Source: Hydrogenophilales bacterium (GTDB lineage: Bacteria > Pseudomonadota > Gammaproteobacteria > Burkholderiales > Thiobacillaceae). From it: DNA of 64,000 nt. Every line of letters begins with the position of its first letter. Position 1 is the first letter of the stretch. The DNA lies in contig JADJYY010000001.1 of assembly GCA_016719465.1 (NCBI GenBank), positions 1 through 64,000 on the forward strand, in the 5' to 3' direction. A model generated the notes under the pieces. That model was not told the origin of the DNA. It was given only the letters and a program-made list of their open reading frames with translations, and made no database searches. Position numbers and translations under genes: made by a program. Below, piece by piece: positions 21,797-31,131 of this stretch.

Positions 21797-22711
21797 TCAT
21801 TCCAGGGTCAGCCGGGCCACTTTCTGGCCAATGAACGGAGTCAGGTCGATGACGTGGCCGTCGTAGCTCATGCGCACCCGGGCGGCCTCGCCCACCACCA
21901 GGCGGAAGGGGGGCTCGCCGGAAAAGCTTTCCACGGCGCCCGCTCGTACCAGCTTTGAAAAACGGCTGCCCTTGCTGTCCACCACCTGGATCCAGGCATC
22001 GTGGGCGGGCTCGAAACGCAAGGTATGGTCACCGGTCCTCAAGGCCGCGCCGGCCTGGGAAGGCGGGGGGATGCTGGGCGCGGCGGGCTTTTCCGGTTCG
22101 GGGGGCGGCGCGATATTGCCGGCGGCTGTCGCCGGGATGGAGGACGGGGGAGGCCCCGCGGGCGCCGAGGGCGGAGCCGCGGGCGACGCCGACGCGCCGT
22201 CCGGCGGAATGGTCGCCTGCGGCGCGGGCTGGAGCGGCTGGACATGGGCTGGCGCGGCCAGCGCGGGAACGGATGGGGCGGGCTCCGTGACGACGGGAGC
22301 GGATTCGGTCACCAGGGTATCCTCGCCCTTCCTCAGCCAGTGGTAGAGCACCGCCACCAGCAACAGGAACACGGCCAGGGCCGCCAGGGGCAGGATCACC
22401 CACTGCCGGACACCGCTGGTCGAGAAGCTCACACCGGCGCTGGGCGCGGTGATGGTCTCCGCCACGGCGGCCTGGACATCCAGGGGCGCGATCAGGCTAT
22501 CCACCTCCACATCCACCAGCCTGGCATAGTTGCGCACGAAGCCGCGCACGAATACCTCGCTGGGCAAGTGACTCAGGTCCTCTTCCTCCAGGGCCTCGAC
22601 CTGGCGGGCGGTCAGCTTCAGCTTGGCGGCCACCTCGGCCAAAGCCAGCTGCTTTTGCTCGCGGCCGGCTTTCAGGCGCGGGCCGAAACCCGGCAGGAAG
22701 GCTTCGCTCAT
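21797..22711 (-). CDS. rodZ: RodZ-like cytoskeletal/cell-shape protein
   Basis: 304 aa. N-terminal HTH_25 domain (LKAGREQKQLALAEVAAKL, VEALEEEDLSHLPSEVFVRGFVRNYARL), a transmembrane helix near residues 107-128 (WVILPLAALAVFLLLVAVLY), a Pro/Ala-rich periplasmic linker and a C-terminal DUF4115 beta domain (TLRFEPAHDAWIQVVDSKGS). RodZ links MreB to the cell wall machinery. It overlaps pilW by 4 bp. Confidence 0.9.
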   Translation of the reverse strand: MSEAFLPGFGPRLKAGREQKQLALAEVAAKLKLTARQVEALEEEDLSHLPSEVFVRGFVRNYARLVDVEVDSLIAPLDVQAAVAETITAPSAGVSFSTSGVRQWVILPLAALAVFLLLVAVLYHWLRKGEDTLVTESAPVVTEPAPSVPALAAPAHVQPLQPAPQATIPPDGASASPAAPPSAPAGPPPSSIPATAAGNIAPPPEPEKPAAPSIPPPSQAGAALRTGDHTLRFEPAHDAWIQVVDSKGSRFSKLVRAGAVESFSGEPPFRLVVGEAARVRMSYDGHVIDLTPFIGQKVARLTLE

Positions 22712-23505
22712 AACAGACTCCCCGACTGGTCATACTGGCCAGTGATCAGCCACTGGGTTTGTATGGCCTCCGGAAACCGCCGGCGCAACTGGGCACCGTA
22801 GCTGGCTTCCGCCTCCCGATCACCCAGCCGGCGCTCGGCGCGCACGCCCAGCCATAGGGCCTGGGCACCGAGTTCGGCGGCTTCGCCCAATTGACGCAAT
22901 TGAGCGCGGCTGGCCAGCCAGTGGCCTTTGCGATAATTGAACTCCGCCATGCCCAGCAGCGCGGTGGGCTGCCTGGGCGCCCGCTTCAGGGCGCGGATGA
23001 AATACACCTCGGCCGCGGCCATGTCGCCCTTCTCCATGGCGCATACCCCGGCATTGGCCAGGGCCGTCTCCGGCGTGGCGTAGAGGGGGTTGGACAAGGC
23101 CGCCTCGAATCGCGCCAGGGATTCCGCGGCGCGGCCCCGCTGGCAGAGGAACAGGCCGTAGTTGTTGTGGGCCTCGGAATAGTTGGGGGAAAGATCGATG
23201 GCGCGACGGAAGCTTTCCTCCGCCTGCCTGTCCTCCCTCAGTTCGGCGTGGACCAGGCCGAGAACGCTGTATGCCGGGGCATAGCCCGGATCCGCCGCGC
23301 GGGCGATATTCAGTTCCTGGAGGGCGATGGCGTATTGCCCGCGGGAGAAATACCCCGCGCCCAGCTCGGTATGAATGCGGGCCTGGACATTGACCTGGCG
23401 GTCGGAACGCGATTCCGGGCTGGCCTTCTCGACCGCGCCCTGCTGGGCGCAACCGGCCAGGGTCAGGAGCAGCGCACCCGCCATCCACAGGGAAAAATGG
23501 TTCAT
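22708..23505 (-). CDS. pilW: Type IV pilus biogenesis/stability lipoprotein PilW/PilF
   Basis: 265 aa starting at MNHFSLWMAG, with a lipobox LTLAGC. At least five TPR units follow, for example LGAGYFSRGQYAIALQELNIARAADP and FRRAIDLSPNYSEAHNNYG. PilW/PilF is an outer-membrane pilotin for the PilQ secretin. Start overlaps the end of rlmN (ATGA), and end overlaps rodZ. Genes for pilus subunits are not in the window. Confidence 0.88.
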   Translation of the reverse strand: MNHFSLWMAGALLLTLAGCAQQGAVEKASPESRSDRQVNVQARIHTELGAGYFSRGQYAIALQELNIARAADPGYAPAYSVLGLVHAELREDRQAEESFRRAIDLSPNYSEAHNNYGLFLCQRGRAAESLARFEAALSNPLYATPETALANAGVCAMEKGDMAAAEVYFIRALKRAPRQPTALLGMAEFNYRKGHWLASRAQLRQLGEAAELGAQALWLGVRAERRLGDREAEASYGAQLRRRFPEAIQTQWLITGQYDQSGSLL

Positions 23506-24586
23506 GCCGCCAGCTCCATGCGCTTCAATGTCCTGCGCGACTTGTCCTCCACCTGCCCGGCCAACTGGCCGCAGGCGGCGTCGATGTCGTCGCCCCGTGT
23601 CTTGCGGGTGGTGGCGATCTTGCCCTCGGCCATGAGCCGGCTGGCGAAGCGCCGCACGGTCTCGGCGGAGGAACGCCGGAACCCGGACTGGGGGAAGGGA
23701 TTGAAGGGAATCAGGTTGAACTTGCAGGGCACGTCGCGGGTGAGGCGCAGCAACTGCTCGGCATGCTCCGGCTGGTCGTTGACGCCTTCCAGCATGACGT
23801 ACTCGAAGGTGATGAAATCGCGCGGGCCATCCTGGACGTAGCGTTTGCAGGCGGCCATGAGTTCCTTGAGGGGGTATTTCCGGTTGATCGGCACCAGTTC
23901 GTCGCGCAGGGCGTCGTTGGGCGCGTGCAGGGACACGGCCAGGCCACGGGCATCTGTTCGCGCAACCGGTCCATGGCCGGCACGATGCCGGAGGTGGAGA
24001 TGGTGACCCGGCGCCGGGACAGCCCGTAGGCATGGTCGTCCAGCATCAGGGACACCGCCGCCACGGTGTTGTCGAAGTTGAGCAGGGGTTCGCCCATGCC
24101 CATCAGCACCACGTTGGAAATGATCCGTTCGCCCTTGGGATCGCGCCCCAGGGCGCGGTTGGCCCACCACAACTGGCCGATGATCTCGGCGGTGGACAGG
24201 TTGCGGTTGAAACCCTGCTTGCCGGTGGAGCAAAAGGCGCAATCCAGGGCGCAGCCCACCTGGCTGGACACACACAGGGTGCCGCGATCGTCCTCCGGGA
24301 TGAACACGGTTTCGACCCGGTTGTTGGGGCCCACTTCCAGCAGCCACTTGCGGGTGCCGTCAGACGAGCATTGCTCGTGGCCCAGCACCGGCGGCCGGAT
24401 TTCGGCCACTTCCGGCAGCTTGGCGCGCAGGGACTTGGCCAGGTCGGTCATCCGCTCGAAATCGTCTTCGCCGTACTGGTGCAGCCAATGCAGCACCTGG
24501 CGGGCGCGGAAGGGCTTCTCGCCGATGCTTTCGAAGAAAGCGACGAGTCCGGCCTGGTCGAAATCGAGCAGATTGACGCGGTTCAA
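23502..24586 (-). CDS. rlmN: 23S rRNA/tRNA adenine C2-methyltransferase RlmN, interrupted by a frameshift
   Basis: Radical-SAM enzyme with CxxxCxxC in GCALDCAFCSTGKQG, preceded by TLCVSSQVG and followed by GMGEPLLNFDN. The start is probably the TTG at 24586 (MNRVNLLDF), just after the ndk stop. Reading passes from one frame to another near 23941: REQMPVA continues correctly as LAVSLHAPNDALRDELVPIN only if one C is restored in a run of Cs. Both halves are perfectly conserved otherwise. RlmN is highly conserved, so a sequence error is at least as likely as inactivation. Confidence 0.9.
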
Positions 24587-24602
24587 GGGCTTGAAACCCC
24601 GC

Positions 24603-25028
24603 TTAGCGGGAGTACACCTGGGAGGCGGGGAAGAAGTAGGCGATTTCCACGGCGGCGGTTTCCGCCGCGTCGGAACCGTGCACGGCATTGGCGTCGATGC
24701 TTTCGGCGAAATCGGCGCGGATGGTGCCGGCATCGGCTTTCTTGGGATCGGTGGCACCCATCAGCTCACGGTTCTTGGCGACGGCGCCCTCGCCTTCCAG
24801 CACCTGGATCATCACCGGGCCGGAGGTCATGAAGGCCACCAGGTCGTTGAAGAAGGGACGGCCCTTGTGCACGGCGTAGAAACCTTCGGCTTCGGCGCGG
24901 GACAGGTGAGCCATGCGGGAGGCCACGATCTTCAGGCCGTTGGACTCGAAACGGGAGTAGATCTTGCCGATCACGTTCTTGGCGACGGCATCGGGTTTGA
25001 TGATGGAAAGGGTGCGTTCGATGGCCAC
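24603..25028 (-). CDS. ndk: Nucleoside diphosphate kinase
   Basis: 141 aa, the standard length. It begins AIERTLSIIKPDAV and has the catalytic His117 in NAVHGSDA. It balances NTP pools by transferring the gamma phosphate through a phosphohistidine. First gene of the ndk-rlmN-pilW-rodZ-ispG-hisS-yfgM-bamB-der operon; the 188 bp upstream separates it from a divergent SPOR gene and should hold both promoters. Confidence 0.97.
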   Translation of the reverse strand: MAIERTLSIIKPDAVAKNVIGKIYSRFESNGLKIVASRMAHLSRAEAEGFYAVHKGRPFFNDLVAFMTSGPVMIQVLEGEGAVAKNRELMGATDPKKADAGTIRADFAESIDANAVHGSDAAETAAVEIAYFFPASQVYSR

Positions 25029-25216
25029 TTTGTTGTTCTCCGGAAGAAATGGGGTGCGGCGGGATGAATGGAAGGAAAAAACGGCAAGGGAAGTGAATCG
25101 AGGGAAATCTTTGAAAATACGCGAAAAAGCGCGGGCAAGTTACCATGAAACGCCCCTAAAATAAAGGCGATGCGCTGCGCCTCGGCGCGCAGACAAGCCG
25201 CCGCGAGGAGACAGGA

Positions 25217-25873
25217 ATGGCCGCCGAAAACGGAATGCCGGAAAACGACAACGTGCGCAAGAAGGCCTTGTTGCGCCTGGGCGTGGCCGGGGTGGTGACC
25301 GTCACCGCCCTGGCCGGCCTGTGGTGGCTCGACCAGGGCGGCGAAAACAAGAAAGCCCCGCCCGAGGAAAGCGTCGCACCCGCGCCCATCCTCCCCGCGC
25401 CGCCCCCCGAAGTCGCCCCGCCCCAGGCCGAAGCCCCGGCCGACCAGAATATCCCCGGCGATCAGGCGGAGCCGGCCCCGGCGCCGCAAGCCGGGGAAGC
25501 CCCCAGCGAACCGCCGCCACCGCCCAAGGTCAGCAACGCTTCCAGGATGCCCCCGCCGGAACCCCGGGCCACGCCCGCCACTCCCAGGCCGGCAACGCCT
25601 CCCCCGGCGCGGACCGCGCCGGCCGCCCCGCCGCCGCTGGCCGGCGAGCTTCCGCCCGGCAAGGGGTTCGTGGTGCAACTGGGCGTGTTCAGCAATCCGG
25701 ACAATGCTCGGGAAATGGTGGAAAAGCTCAACAAGCAGGGAATACGCGCCCACCTGGAAGCCCGCGTGCAACTGGGCCCCTTCCTCAATCGCCAGGAGGC
25801 GGAAAAGGCCCAGTTGGAAATGCGCAAGATGGGCTACAAGGCCCTGGTCACCACGACCTATCCCACGAAATAA
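25217..25873 (+). CDS. SPOR-domain membrane protein
   Basis: 218 aa with a cytoplasmic N-terminus, one membrane helix (about residues 19-36, LGVAGVVTVTALAGLWWL), a long Pro/Ala-rich periplasmic linker and a C-terminal SPOR domain (FVVQLGVFSNPDNAREMVEKL to GYKALVT). SPOR domains bind denuded septal peptidoglycan, so a role in division or cell-wall processing (DedD/FtsN-like) is likely. A GAGGAGA site precedes the start. The last 26 bp overlap the convergent tilS gene. Confidence 0.85.
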   Translation: MAAENGMPENDNVRKKALLRLGVAGVVTVTALAGLWWLDQGGENKKAPPEESVAPAPILPAPPPEVAPPQAEAPADQNIPGDQAEPAPAPQAGEAPSEPPPPPKVSNASRMPPPEPRATPATPRPATPPPARTAPAAPPPLAGELPPGKGFVVQLGVFSNPDNAREMVEKLNKQGIRAHLEARVQLGPFLNRQEAEKAQLEMRKMGYKALVTTTYPTK

Positions 25874-27263
25874 GCCAGCCCCGCTCCCCCGCCCCGGCCT
25901 GGAAGGCCGCATCCGGGCCGATCCCGACCACCCAGGCCAGTCGATCGCCGACATAGACCAGGGGCAGCCGATCCCGTTGCCACGGTGGAATCGCCGCTTC
26001 CCGCAGCAGATCCTTGAGGCAGCGGCGCGGCCGGTTCGGGGCGACGCGCAAGCGCTCACCCCCCAGGCGGCGACGAACCGTGACCGGGCCGGGGTCGAGT
26101 CGCACTCCACCGCCGACCAGGGGCTCGAAACGGAGCGTCCCGCCGTCCCCCAGGGGCAGGCTCGCCTCCCCCCGCCACAGGCTGGGTGACTCCGGGGACG
26201 CGGGGGCCTCGTCCTGCCCCCTCCCTCGATCCGATGGCACGACCAGGGCCCGGCCCCGATAACGGCGCAGGCTGACCTCGCCGAAGGCCACCGACGGCTG
26301 GGCATCCTCCCGGGCGGACAGCAATTGCCGCAGGCCTTCCCGCAGGGCGTCGGGGTGGAGGCTGGCCCCCGCCCGCTCGAGATGACGACGCAGAAGATTG
26401 CGCGCGCGCGGTTCCGGCAAGGCGGCCAGGCGGTCCAGCGCCAGGCCCGCCGCCGTCAGGGCCTCGCGTCCGTCCAGGTCGGCCAGATCGTCCAGCAAGT
26501 CCGCCGTCTCGGCGAAACGCCCGGCGGCGGCGGCCAGGATCGCGCCCGCTCCGGGAAAGCGCGACTCCAGCAAGGGCAGGACTTCATGGCGCAGGGTATT
26601 CCGGGTCAAATGCGGCTGCCGGTTGCTCTCGTCCTCCACCCATTCGAGGCCCCGGTCCCGCGCCCAGGCCACCAGCCAGGCGCGGGGAACATCCAGCAGG
26701 GGTCGCAGCAGGCGAAGGCGGCCGCCGTCGAGGACACGGCACACCGGCATGGCCGCCAGGCCCTTGGCGCCACCGCCACGCAGGAGTTGGGCGAGCACGG
26801 TCTCGGCCTGGTCGTCCCGATGATGGGCCAGCGCCAGGGCATCGGCGTCCAGCCGCGAGAACACGCGGTAGCGGGCCGCCCGGGCCGCCGCCTCGGGTCC
26901 CTCCGCCCCCCTCTCCACCCTGACCCGCTCCACCGCGAGGGGAACGTCCAGGCCGCGACACACGTTTTCGCAATGGGCCGCCCAGTCGTCGGCCCGGGGG
27001 GAAAGGCCGTGATGGACATGGAGGGCCGCGAGGGAGAACCCGAGTCCGGGCCGCAGGCCGGCGAGGAGATGCAGCAGCGCGCTGGAATCGAGGCCGCCGG
27101 AATAGCCGACCACGAGTCGGCCGGAAAGTGGAAGGTATCGCCGCAGGCAGGCTTCGACCCGGCTGTTCAGGGCCTCGGCCAACGCCCCGCCGCCGGCTGT
27201 TTCCCCCGTGCCCCCGGCATCGCGCCGGCGGCGGGAAATTCCTTCATGAGCAGGCGTGACCAC
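25848..27263 (-). CDS. tilS: tRNA(Ile)-lysidine synthase
   Basis: 471 aa. N-terminal PP-loop ATPase motif GYSGGLDSSALLHLL, then LHVHHGLSPRADDWAAHC, HHRDDQAETVLAQLLRG and DESNRQPHLTRNTLRHEVLP, all TilS signatures. C-terminal TilS domain includes RPRRCLKDLLREAAIPPWQRDRLPLVY. It makes lysidine at C34 of tRNA-Ile(CAU). Start is a GTG at 27263, 6 bp from the accA stop; a later start nearer ALNSRVEACLR is possible. Confidence 0.92.
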   Translation of the reverse strand: MVTPAHEGISRRRRDAGGTGETAGGGALAEALNSRVEACLRRYLPLSGRLVVGYSGGLDSSALLHLLAGLRPGLGFSLAALHVHHGLSPRADDWAAHCENVCRGLDVPLAVERVRVERGAEGPEAAARAARYRVFSRLDADALALAHHRDDQAETVLAQLLRGGGAKGLAAMPVCRVLDGGRLRLLRPLLDVPRAWLVAWARDRGLEWVEDESNRQPHLTRNTLRHEVLPLLESRFPGAGAILAAAAGRFAETADLLDDLADLDGREALTAAGLALDRLAALPEPRARNLLRRHLERAGASLHPDALREGLRQLLSAREDAQPSVAFGEVSLRRYRGRALVVPSDRGRGQDEAPASPESPSLWRGEASLPLGDGGTLRFEPLVGGGVRLDPGPVTVRRRLGGERLRVAPNRPRRCLKDLLREAAIPPWQRDRLPLVYVGDRLAWVVGIGPDAAFQAGAGERGWLISWDRSW

Positions 27264-27268
27264 CGCGG

Positions 27269-28234
27269 TCAGGCGCGACCTTCCTTGAACTTGCCGTAGC
27301 CCATCAGGCGGGCGTAACGGGCGTTGAGCAAGGCATTGAGGGGGCGTTCACGCACGTTGGCGAGCACCCCGGACAGGGTGCCGCGCAAGCTTTCCATCAT
27401 CGCATCCGGATCCCGGTGCGCCCCCCCCAGGGGTTCGTTGACGATGTGGTCCACCAGGCCCAGGGCCTGCAGCTTGGGGGCCGTGATGCCGAGGGCTTCC
27501 GCCGCCAGGGAGGCTTTTTCCGCGCTCTTCCACAGGATGGAGGCGCAACCTTCCGGCGAGATGACGGAATAGGTGGCGTACTGGAGCATGACCAGGGCAT
27601 CGCCGACGCCGATGGCCAGGGCGCCGCCGGAGCCGCCTTCTCCGATCACGGTGCAGACCACCGGTGTCTTGAGTTCCGCCATGACATAGAGGTTGCGGGC
27701 GATGGCCTCGGACTGGCCGCGCTCCTCGGCATCGATGCCGGGGTAGGCGCCTGGCGTGTCGATGAAGGTGAACACCGGCAGGCGGAATTTCTCCGCCAGG
27801 CGCATCAGGCGCAGGGCCTTGCGATAGCCCTCGGGCCGGGGCATGCCGAAGTTGCGGTACTGGCGCTCCTTGGTGTCGCGACCCTTCTGGTGGCCGATCA
27901 CCACCACCGGCTCGCCCTGGAAGCGGGCCATGCCGCCGACGATGGCGGGGTCGTCGGCGAAGGCGCGGTCGCCGCGCAGTTCCTCGAACTCGGTGAACAG
28001 GGCCTGGATGTAGTCCAGCGCATAGGGCCGCTGGGGATGGCGCGCGACCTGGGAAATCTGCCAGGCGTTGAGCTTGCCGTAGATCTGCTTGGTGAGGGCG
28101 GCGCTTTTCTTGCGCAAGCGCTCGATTTCCTCGGAGATGTCCAGTGCCGGATCGTTCTGCACCTCCGACAACTCCTCGATCTTCGCCTCCAGTTCGGCGA
28201 TGGGCTGCTCGAAATCGAGAAAGGTGACTTTCAT
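27269..28234 (-). CDS. accA: Acetyl-CoA carboxylase carboxyltransferase alpha subunit
   Basis: 321 aa, usual length. Characteristic blocks: FLDFEQPIAELEAKIEEL, IGHQKGRDTKERQYRNFGMPRPEGYRKALRLM and GEGGSGGALAIGVGDALVMLQ. It forms the carboxyltransferase of ACC with AccD for malonyl-CoA synthesis. Upstream of tilS in an apparent two-gene unit, as in many betaproteobacteria. Confidence 0.97.
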   Translation of the reverse strand: MKVTFLDFEQPIAELEAKIEELSEVQNDPALDISEEIERLRKKSAALTKQIYGKLNAWQISQVARHPQRPYALDYIQALFTEFEELRGDRAFADDPAIVGGMARFQGEPVVVIGHQKGRDTKERQYRNFGMPRPEGYRKALRLMRLAEKFRLPVFTFIDTPGAYPGIDAEERGQSEAIARNLYVMAELKTPVVCTVIGEGGSGGALAIGVGDALVMLQYATYSVISPEGCASILWKSAEKASLAAEALGITAPKLQALGLVDHIVNEPLGGAHRDPDAMMESLRGTLSGVLANVRERPLNALLNARYARLMGYGKFKEGRA

Positions 28235-28286
28235 GATAGGTCTGTGTCAGGCAGGGGCGGGTATTCTACCGGGTCGCGTTCCGGTT

Positions 28287-28775
28287 TTATCCGTGATCGT
28301 GCCCGTGGGCGCCGTGCACGTGGCCGTGCTCCACCTCTTCCCGGGACGCGGCGCGCACTTCGCCGACCACGCATCGCAGGCGCAGGCTCTGGCCAGCCAG
28401 GGGATGATTGCCATCCACCACCACCTTGCCGTCCGCCACGTCGGTGACGGTGTACAGCATGACGTGATGGCCGTCCTCGCTGGCGCCTTCCAGTTGCATG
28501 CCGACATGCACCTCCTCCGGAAAGACATCCGCGGGCTCCACGCGCACCAGTTCGGCGTCGTATTCGCCGAAGGCGTCGTCCGGCTCCAGCACCAGGTCCA
28601 GGGTGGCGCCGGCGCCCTTGCCTTCCAGGGCGGCCTCCACCTTGGGGAAGATGCCGTCATAGCCGCCATGCAGGTAGGCGGCGGGAGATTCCACCGTGGC
28701 CTCTTCGAGGAGTTCTCCGGCGGGGGTTGTCAGTTGGTAGGTCAGGGTGACCACGGTGTCCTTGCCGATCTGCAC
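28287..28775 (-). CDS. slyD: SlyD-type FKBP peptidyl-prolyl isomerase
   Basis: 162 aa with GTG start at 28775 directly after the peroxiredoxin stop (TAAGTG). FKBP domain with the inserted-in-flap chaperone domain, and the SlyD signature VVVDGNHPLAGQSLRLRCVVGEVRAA. A short His-rich tail (EEVEHGHVHGAHGHDHG) suggests metal binding. Family members act as prolyl isomerases and in Ni handling for hydrogenases. Confidence 0.92.
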   Translation of the reverse strand: MQIGKDTVVTLTYQLTTPAGELLEEATVESPAAYLHGGYDGIFPKVEAALEGKGAGATLDLVLEPDDAFGEYDAELVRVEPADVFPEEVHVGMQLEGASEDGHHVMLYTVTDVADGKVVVDGNHPLAGQSLRLRCVVGEVRAASREEVEHGHVHGAHGHDHG

Positions 28776-29237
28776 TTACAGCTCCTTGACGAGTTTGAGG
28801 ACCTCCGCCGCGTGGCCCTTCGGCGTCACGCCCTGGAGGATGTGGCGGATCTTGCCGCCGGCATCGATGATGAACGTGCTGCGGTTGATGCCCTCCCGCA
28901 TGACACCATCCACTTCCCGGTTCACGATCACGCCGTAGGCCTGGCAGGTGATGCCATCCTTGTCAGCCAGCAGGCGGACCGTGATGCCATGCTTGTCGCG
29001 GAACGCGCCATGGCGGATGCAATCGTCCCGGGACACGCCCACCACCGCGCACCCCAGGGTGGCGTAGTCGCCGTCCAGGTCGCTGAACTCGATGGCCTCG
29101 GTCGTGCAGCCGGGCGTATCGTCCCGCACGTAAAAGAACAGGACGAGCGGTTTGCCGCGGTAATCCGCCAGCCTGGCGATGGTCATGTCCGCGTCGGGCA
29201 GTTCGAAATCGGGCGCCTTGTCACCGATATGCAGCAT
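28776..29237 (-). CDS. Peroxiredoxin (Bcp/AhpC-TSA type)
   Basis: 153 aa thioredoxin-fold peroxidase. Peroxidatic Cys44 lies in DDTPGCTTEAIEFSDL. The resolving cysteine five residues later in Bcp proteins is replaced by Ile/Glu here, so it is probably a 1-Cys type, although Cys63 and Cys73 remain available. It reduces peroxides with an unidentified donor. Coupled to slyD without spacing. Confidence 0.88.
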   Translation of the reverse strand: MLHIGDKAPDFELPDADMTIARLADYRGKPLVLFFYVRDDTPGCTTEAIEFSDLDGDYATLGCAVVGVSRDDCIRHGAFRDKHGITVRLLADKDGITCQAYGVIVNREVDGVMREGINRSTFIIDAGGKIRHILQGVTPKGHAAEVLKLVKEL

Positions 29238-29557
29238 GTTTCCCCTCCTAGGGATAGAGCGGGTGGATTATATGGGCAAACCTCTCCCTTCCACCGGCGG
29301 CTTTTCCGTGGCGGATTCCTCCCTGGCCCACCGGGATTCGGCGACATGCCATGCCTCCGTGTCGCCCACAACGGTGTCACCCTCGGCGACGGCATGACCC
29401 GGTCGGTGGGTTTCGCGCGCCCGGCTTCGGCCGTGGCCGAAAAACACCGGAGCCGGCAACGAAAGTCGAGCCGGGGCGGGTCGGAATTAGACGCAGTTTA
29501 TTTCAGTCACTACAATGGACTCGGATGATTTGAACAACCCCTTGAGTATCGAGTCCG
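29238..29557. promoter_or_regulatory. Divergent region between peroxiredoxin and Fur-family genes
   Basis: 320 bp without a convincing gene. The part next to the regulator gene (29490-29530) is AT-richer, with TTATTTCAGTCACTACAATGG, and could hold its promoter (ACAAT as a -10-like element). Divergent placement with a peroxidase gene suits a peroxide- or iron-responsive regulator, but I cannot identify a Fur/PerR box with confidence. Confidence 0.35.
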
Positions 29558-30007
29558 ATGTATTCCATGCACAGCGCCCCGACCACCGCGACATCCCGCG
29601 AGCAACTGACGGATCTGCTGAGGGCCCACGGCATCGCGCCGACCCATCAGCGCATCGAGATCGCCCATGCGCTCTTCTCCCGTCACGAGCACATGTCGGC
29701 GGACCGGATCATGGATGTGGTCAATATCCGCCATAGCGAGACTTCCAAGGCCACGGTCTACAACACCCTCAGGCTTTTCCTGGAAAAGCGGCTGATACGC
29801 GAAGTCATCGTCGATCCCGGCAAGGTGTTCTACGATCCCAACACCGCGCCCCACCACCACTTCTTCAACATGGTCAGCGGCGAACTCACCGACATTCCCG
29901 CCGACAACCTGATCATCGCCGGCGTGCCCAGGCCTCCCGAGGGCATGCAGGCGGACAGCATCGACGTCATCGTCCGCATCCGCCCGCGAGACGCCGCGGC
30001 CGCCTGA
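29558..30007 (+). CDS. Fur-family transcriptional regulator (Irr/PerR-like)
   Basis: 149 aa, start at 29558 or nine bases later (MHSAPTT). Winged-helix domain with GIAPTHQRIEIAHALF and SKATVYNTLRLFLEKRLIREV, then the dimer/metal domain with HHHFFNMVSGELTDI. It lacks the CxxC zinc-binding pairs of classic Fur and PerR and has the HHH-F pattern of Irr-like members. Divergent from the peroxiredoxin gene, so control of peroxide defence or iron/heme use is plausible. Confidence 0.85.
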   Translation: MYSMHSAPTTATSREQLTDLLRAHGIAPTHQRIEIAHALFSRHEHMSADRIMDVVNIRHSETSKATVYNTLRLFLEKRLIREVIVDPGKVFYDPNTAPHHHFFNMVSGELTDIPADNLIIAGVPRPPEGMQADSIDVIVRIRPRDAAAA

Positions 30008-30033
30008 TCCCCCCCCCATCCGGAGACGCCTCC

Positions 30034-31116
30034 ATGCATCGACGCGCATTTTTGCAAGGCGCCGGCGCCGGGCTCGGCGTGGCCGCTTCCACCTTCGTCC
30101 CCGACGCCTTCGCGGATGGCCCCGCCATCAAATGGCGCCTGGCCTCCAGCTACCCGAAGAGCCTGGACACCATCTACGGCGCGGCGGAACTGCTTTCGGA
30201 ACGGCTGCGCAAGATCACCGGCGGCAAGTTCCAGATCCGGGTATTCGCCGGCGGCGACCTGGTGCCCGGCCTGCAGGTCATGGACGCGGTGCAGAACGGC
30301 ACGGTGGAATGCGGGCACACGGCCAGCTACTACTACGTGGGAAAGAACATGGCCTTCGCCTTCGACTGCGCCGTGCCCTTCGGCCTCACCGCGCGCCAGC
30401 AGAACGCCTGGATGTACTTCGGCGGCGGCATCAGGCTGATGCGCGAACTGTTCAGGCAATACAACATCGTCCAGTTCCCGGGCGGCAATACCGGCGTGCA
30501 GATGGGCGGCTGGTTTCGCAAGGAGATCAAATCCCTGGCCGACCTGAAGGGCCTGAAGATGCGCATCCCCGGCATCGGCGGCCAGATCATGGCCAAGCTG
30601 GGGGCCGTGCCCCAGACCCTGGTGGGCAGCGACATCTACCCCTCCCTGGAGCGGGGCGCCCTGGACGCGGCGGAATGGGTGGGCCCCTACGACGACGAGA
30701 AGCTGGGTTTCCACAAGATCGCGAAGCACTATTACTACCCGGGCTGGTGGGAAGGCGGTCCCCAGCTTTCCTTCTACGTGAACCAGGCCAGGTGGAACGA
30801 GTTGCCCGAGGCCTACCAGGCCGCCTTCGAAACCGCCTGCGCCGAGGCCAACGTGAACATGCTGGCGGAATACGACTTCAAGAATCCCCAGGCCTTGAAC
30901 CGCCTCCTGAAACAGGGCGTCCAGTTGCGCGCCTTCCCCAAGGACATCATGGAGGCCGCCAGGAAGGCGGCCTTCGCCATGTATGACGAGGAAGCCGCCA
31001 GGAATGCGGCCTTCGCCCGGATATACCGCGAGTGGAAAACATTCCGCGACACGGAGATCCAGTGGTTCAAGGTCGCGGAAGCGTCCTACGCCAATTTCCT
31101 GTATTACTCGAAGTAA
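30034..31116 (+). CDS. TRAP transporter solute-binding protein (DctP family)
   Basis: 360 aa with a Tat-type signal (MHRRAFLQGAGAGLG, twin Arg and FLQG). The mature protein matches DctP/TakP proteins: WRLASSYPKSLDTIYGAAELL, the substrate-contact region GWFRKEIKSLADLKGLKMRIPGIGG and EWVGPYDDEKLGFHKIAKHYYYPGWWEGG. TakP relatives bind 2-oxo acids; the exact ligand is not readable. Matching permease genes are not adjacent but lie 3.3 kb away (34.4-36.4 kb) on the other strand. Confidence 0.92.
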   Translation: MHRRAFLQGAGAGLGVAASTFVPDAFADGPAIKWRLASSYPKSLDTIYGAAELLSERLRKITGGKFQIRVFAGGDLVPGLQVMDAVQNGTVECGHTASYYYVGKNMAFAFDCAVPFGLTARQQNAWMYFGGGIRLMRELFRQYNIVQFPGGNTGVQMGGWFRKEIKSLADLKGLKMRIPGIGGQIMAKLGAVPQTLVGSDIYPSLERGALDAAEWVGPYDDEKLGFHKIAKHYYYPGWWEGGPQLSFYVNQARWNELPEAYQAAFETACAEANVNMLAEYDFKNPQALNRLLKQGVQLRAFPKDIMEAARKAAFAMYDEEAARNAAFARIYREWKTFRDTEIQWFKVAEASYANFLYYSK

Positions 31117-31131
31117 TCTTCCAAGGAGTCG

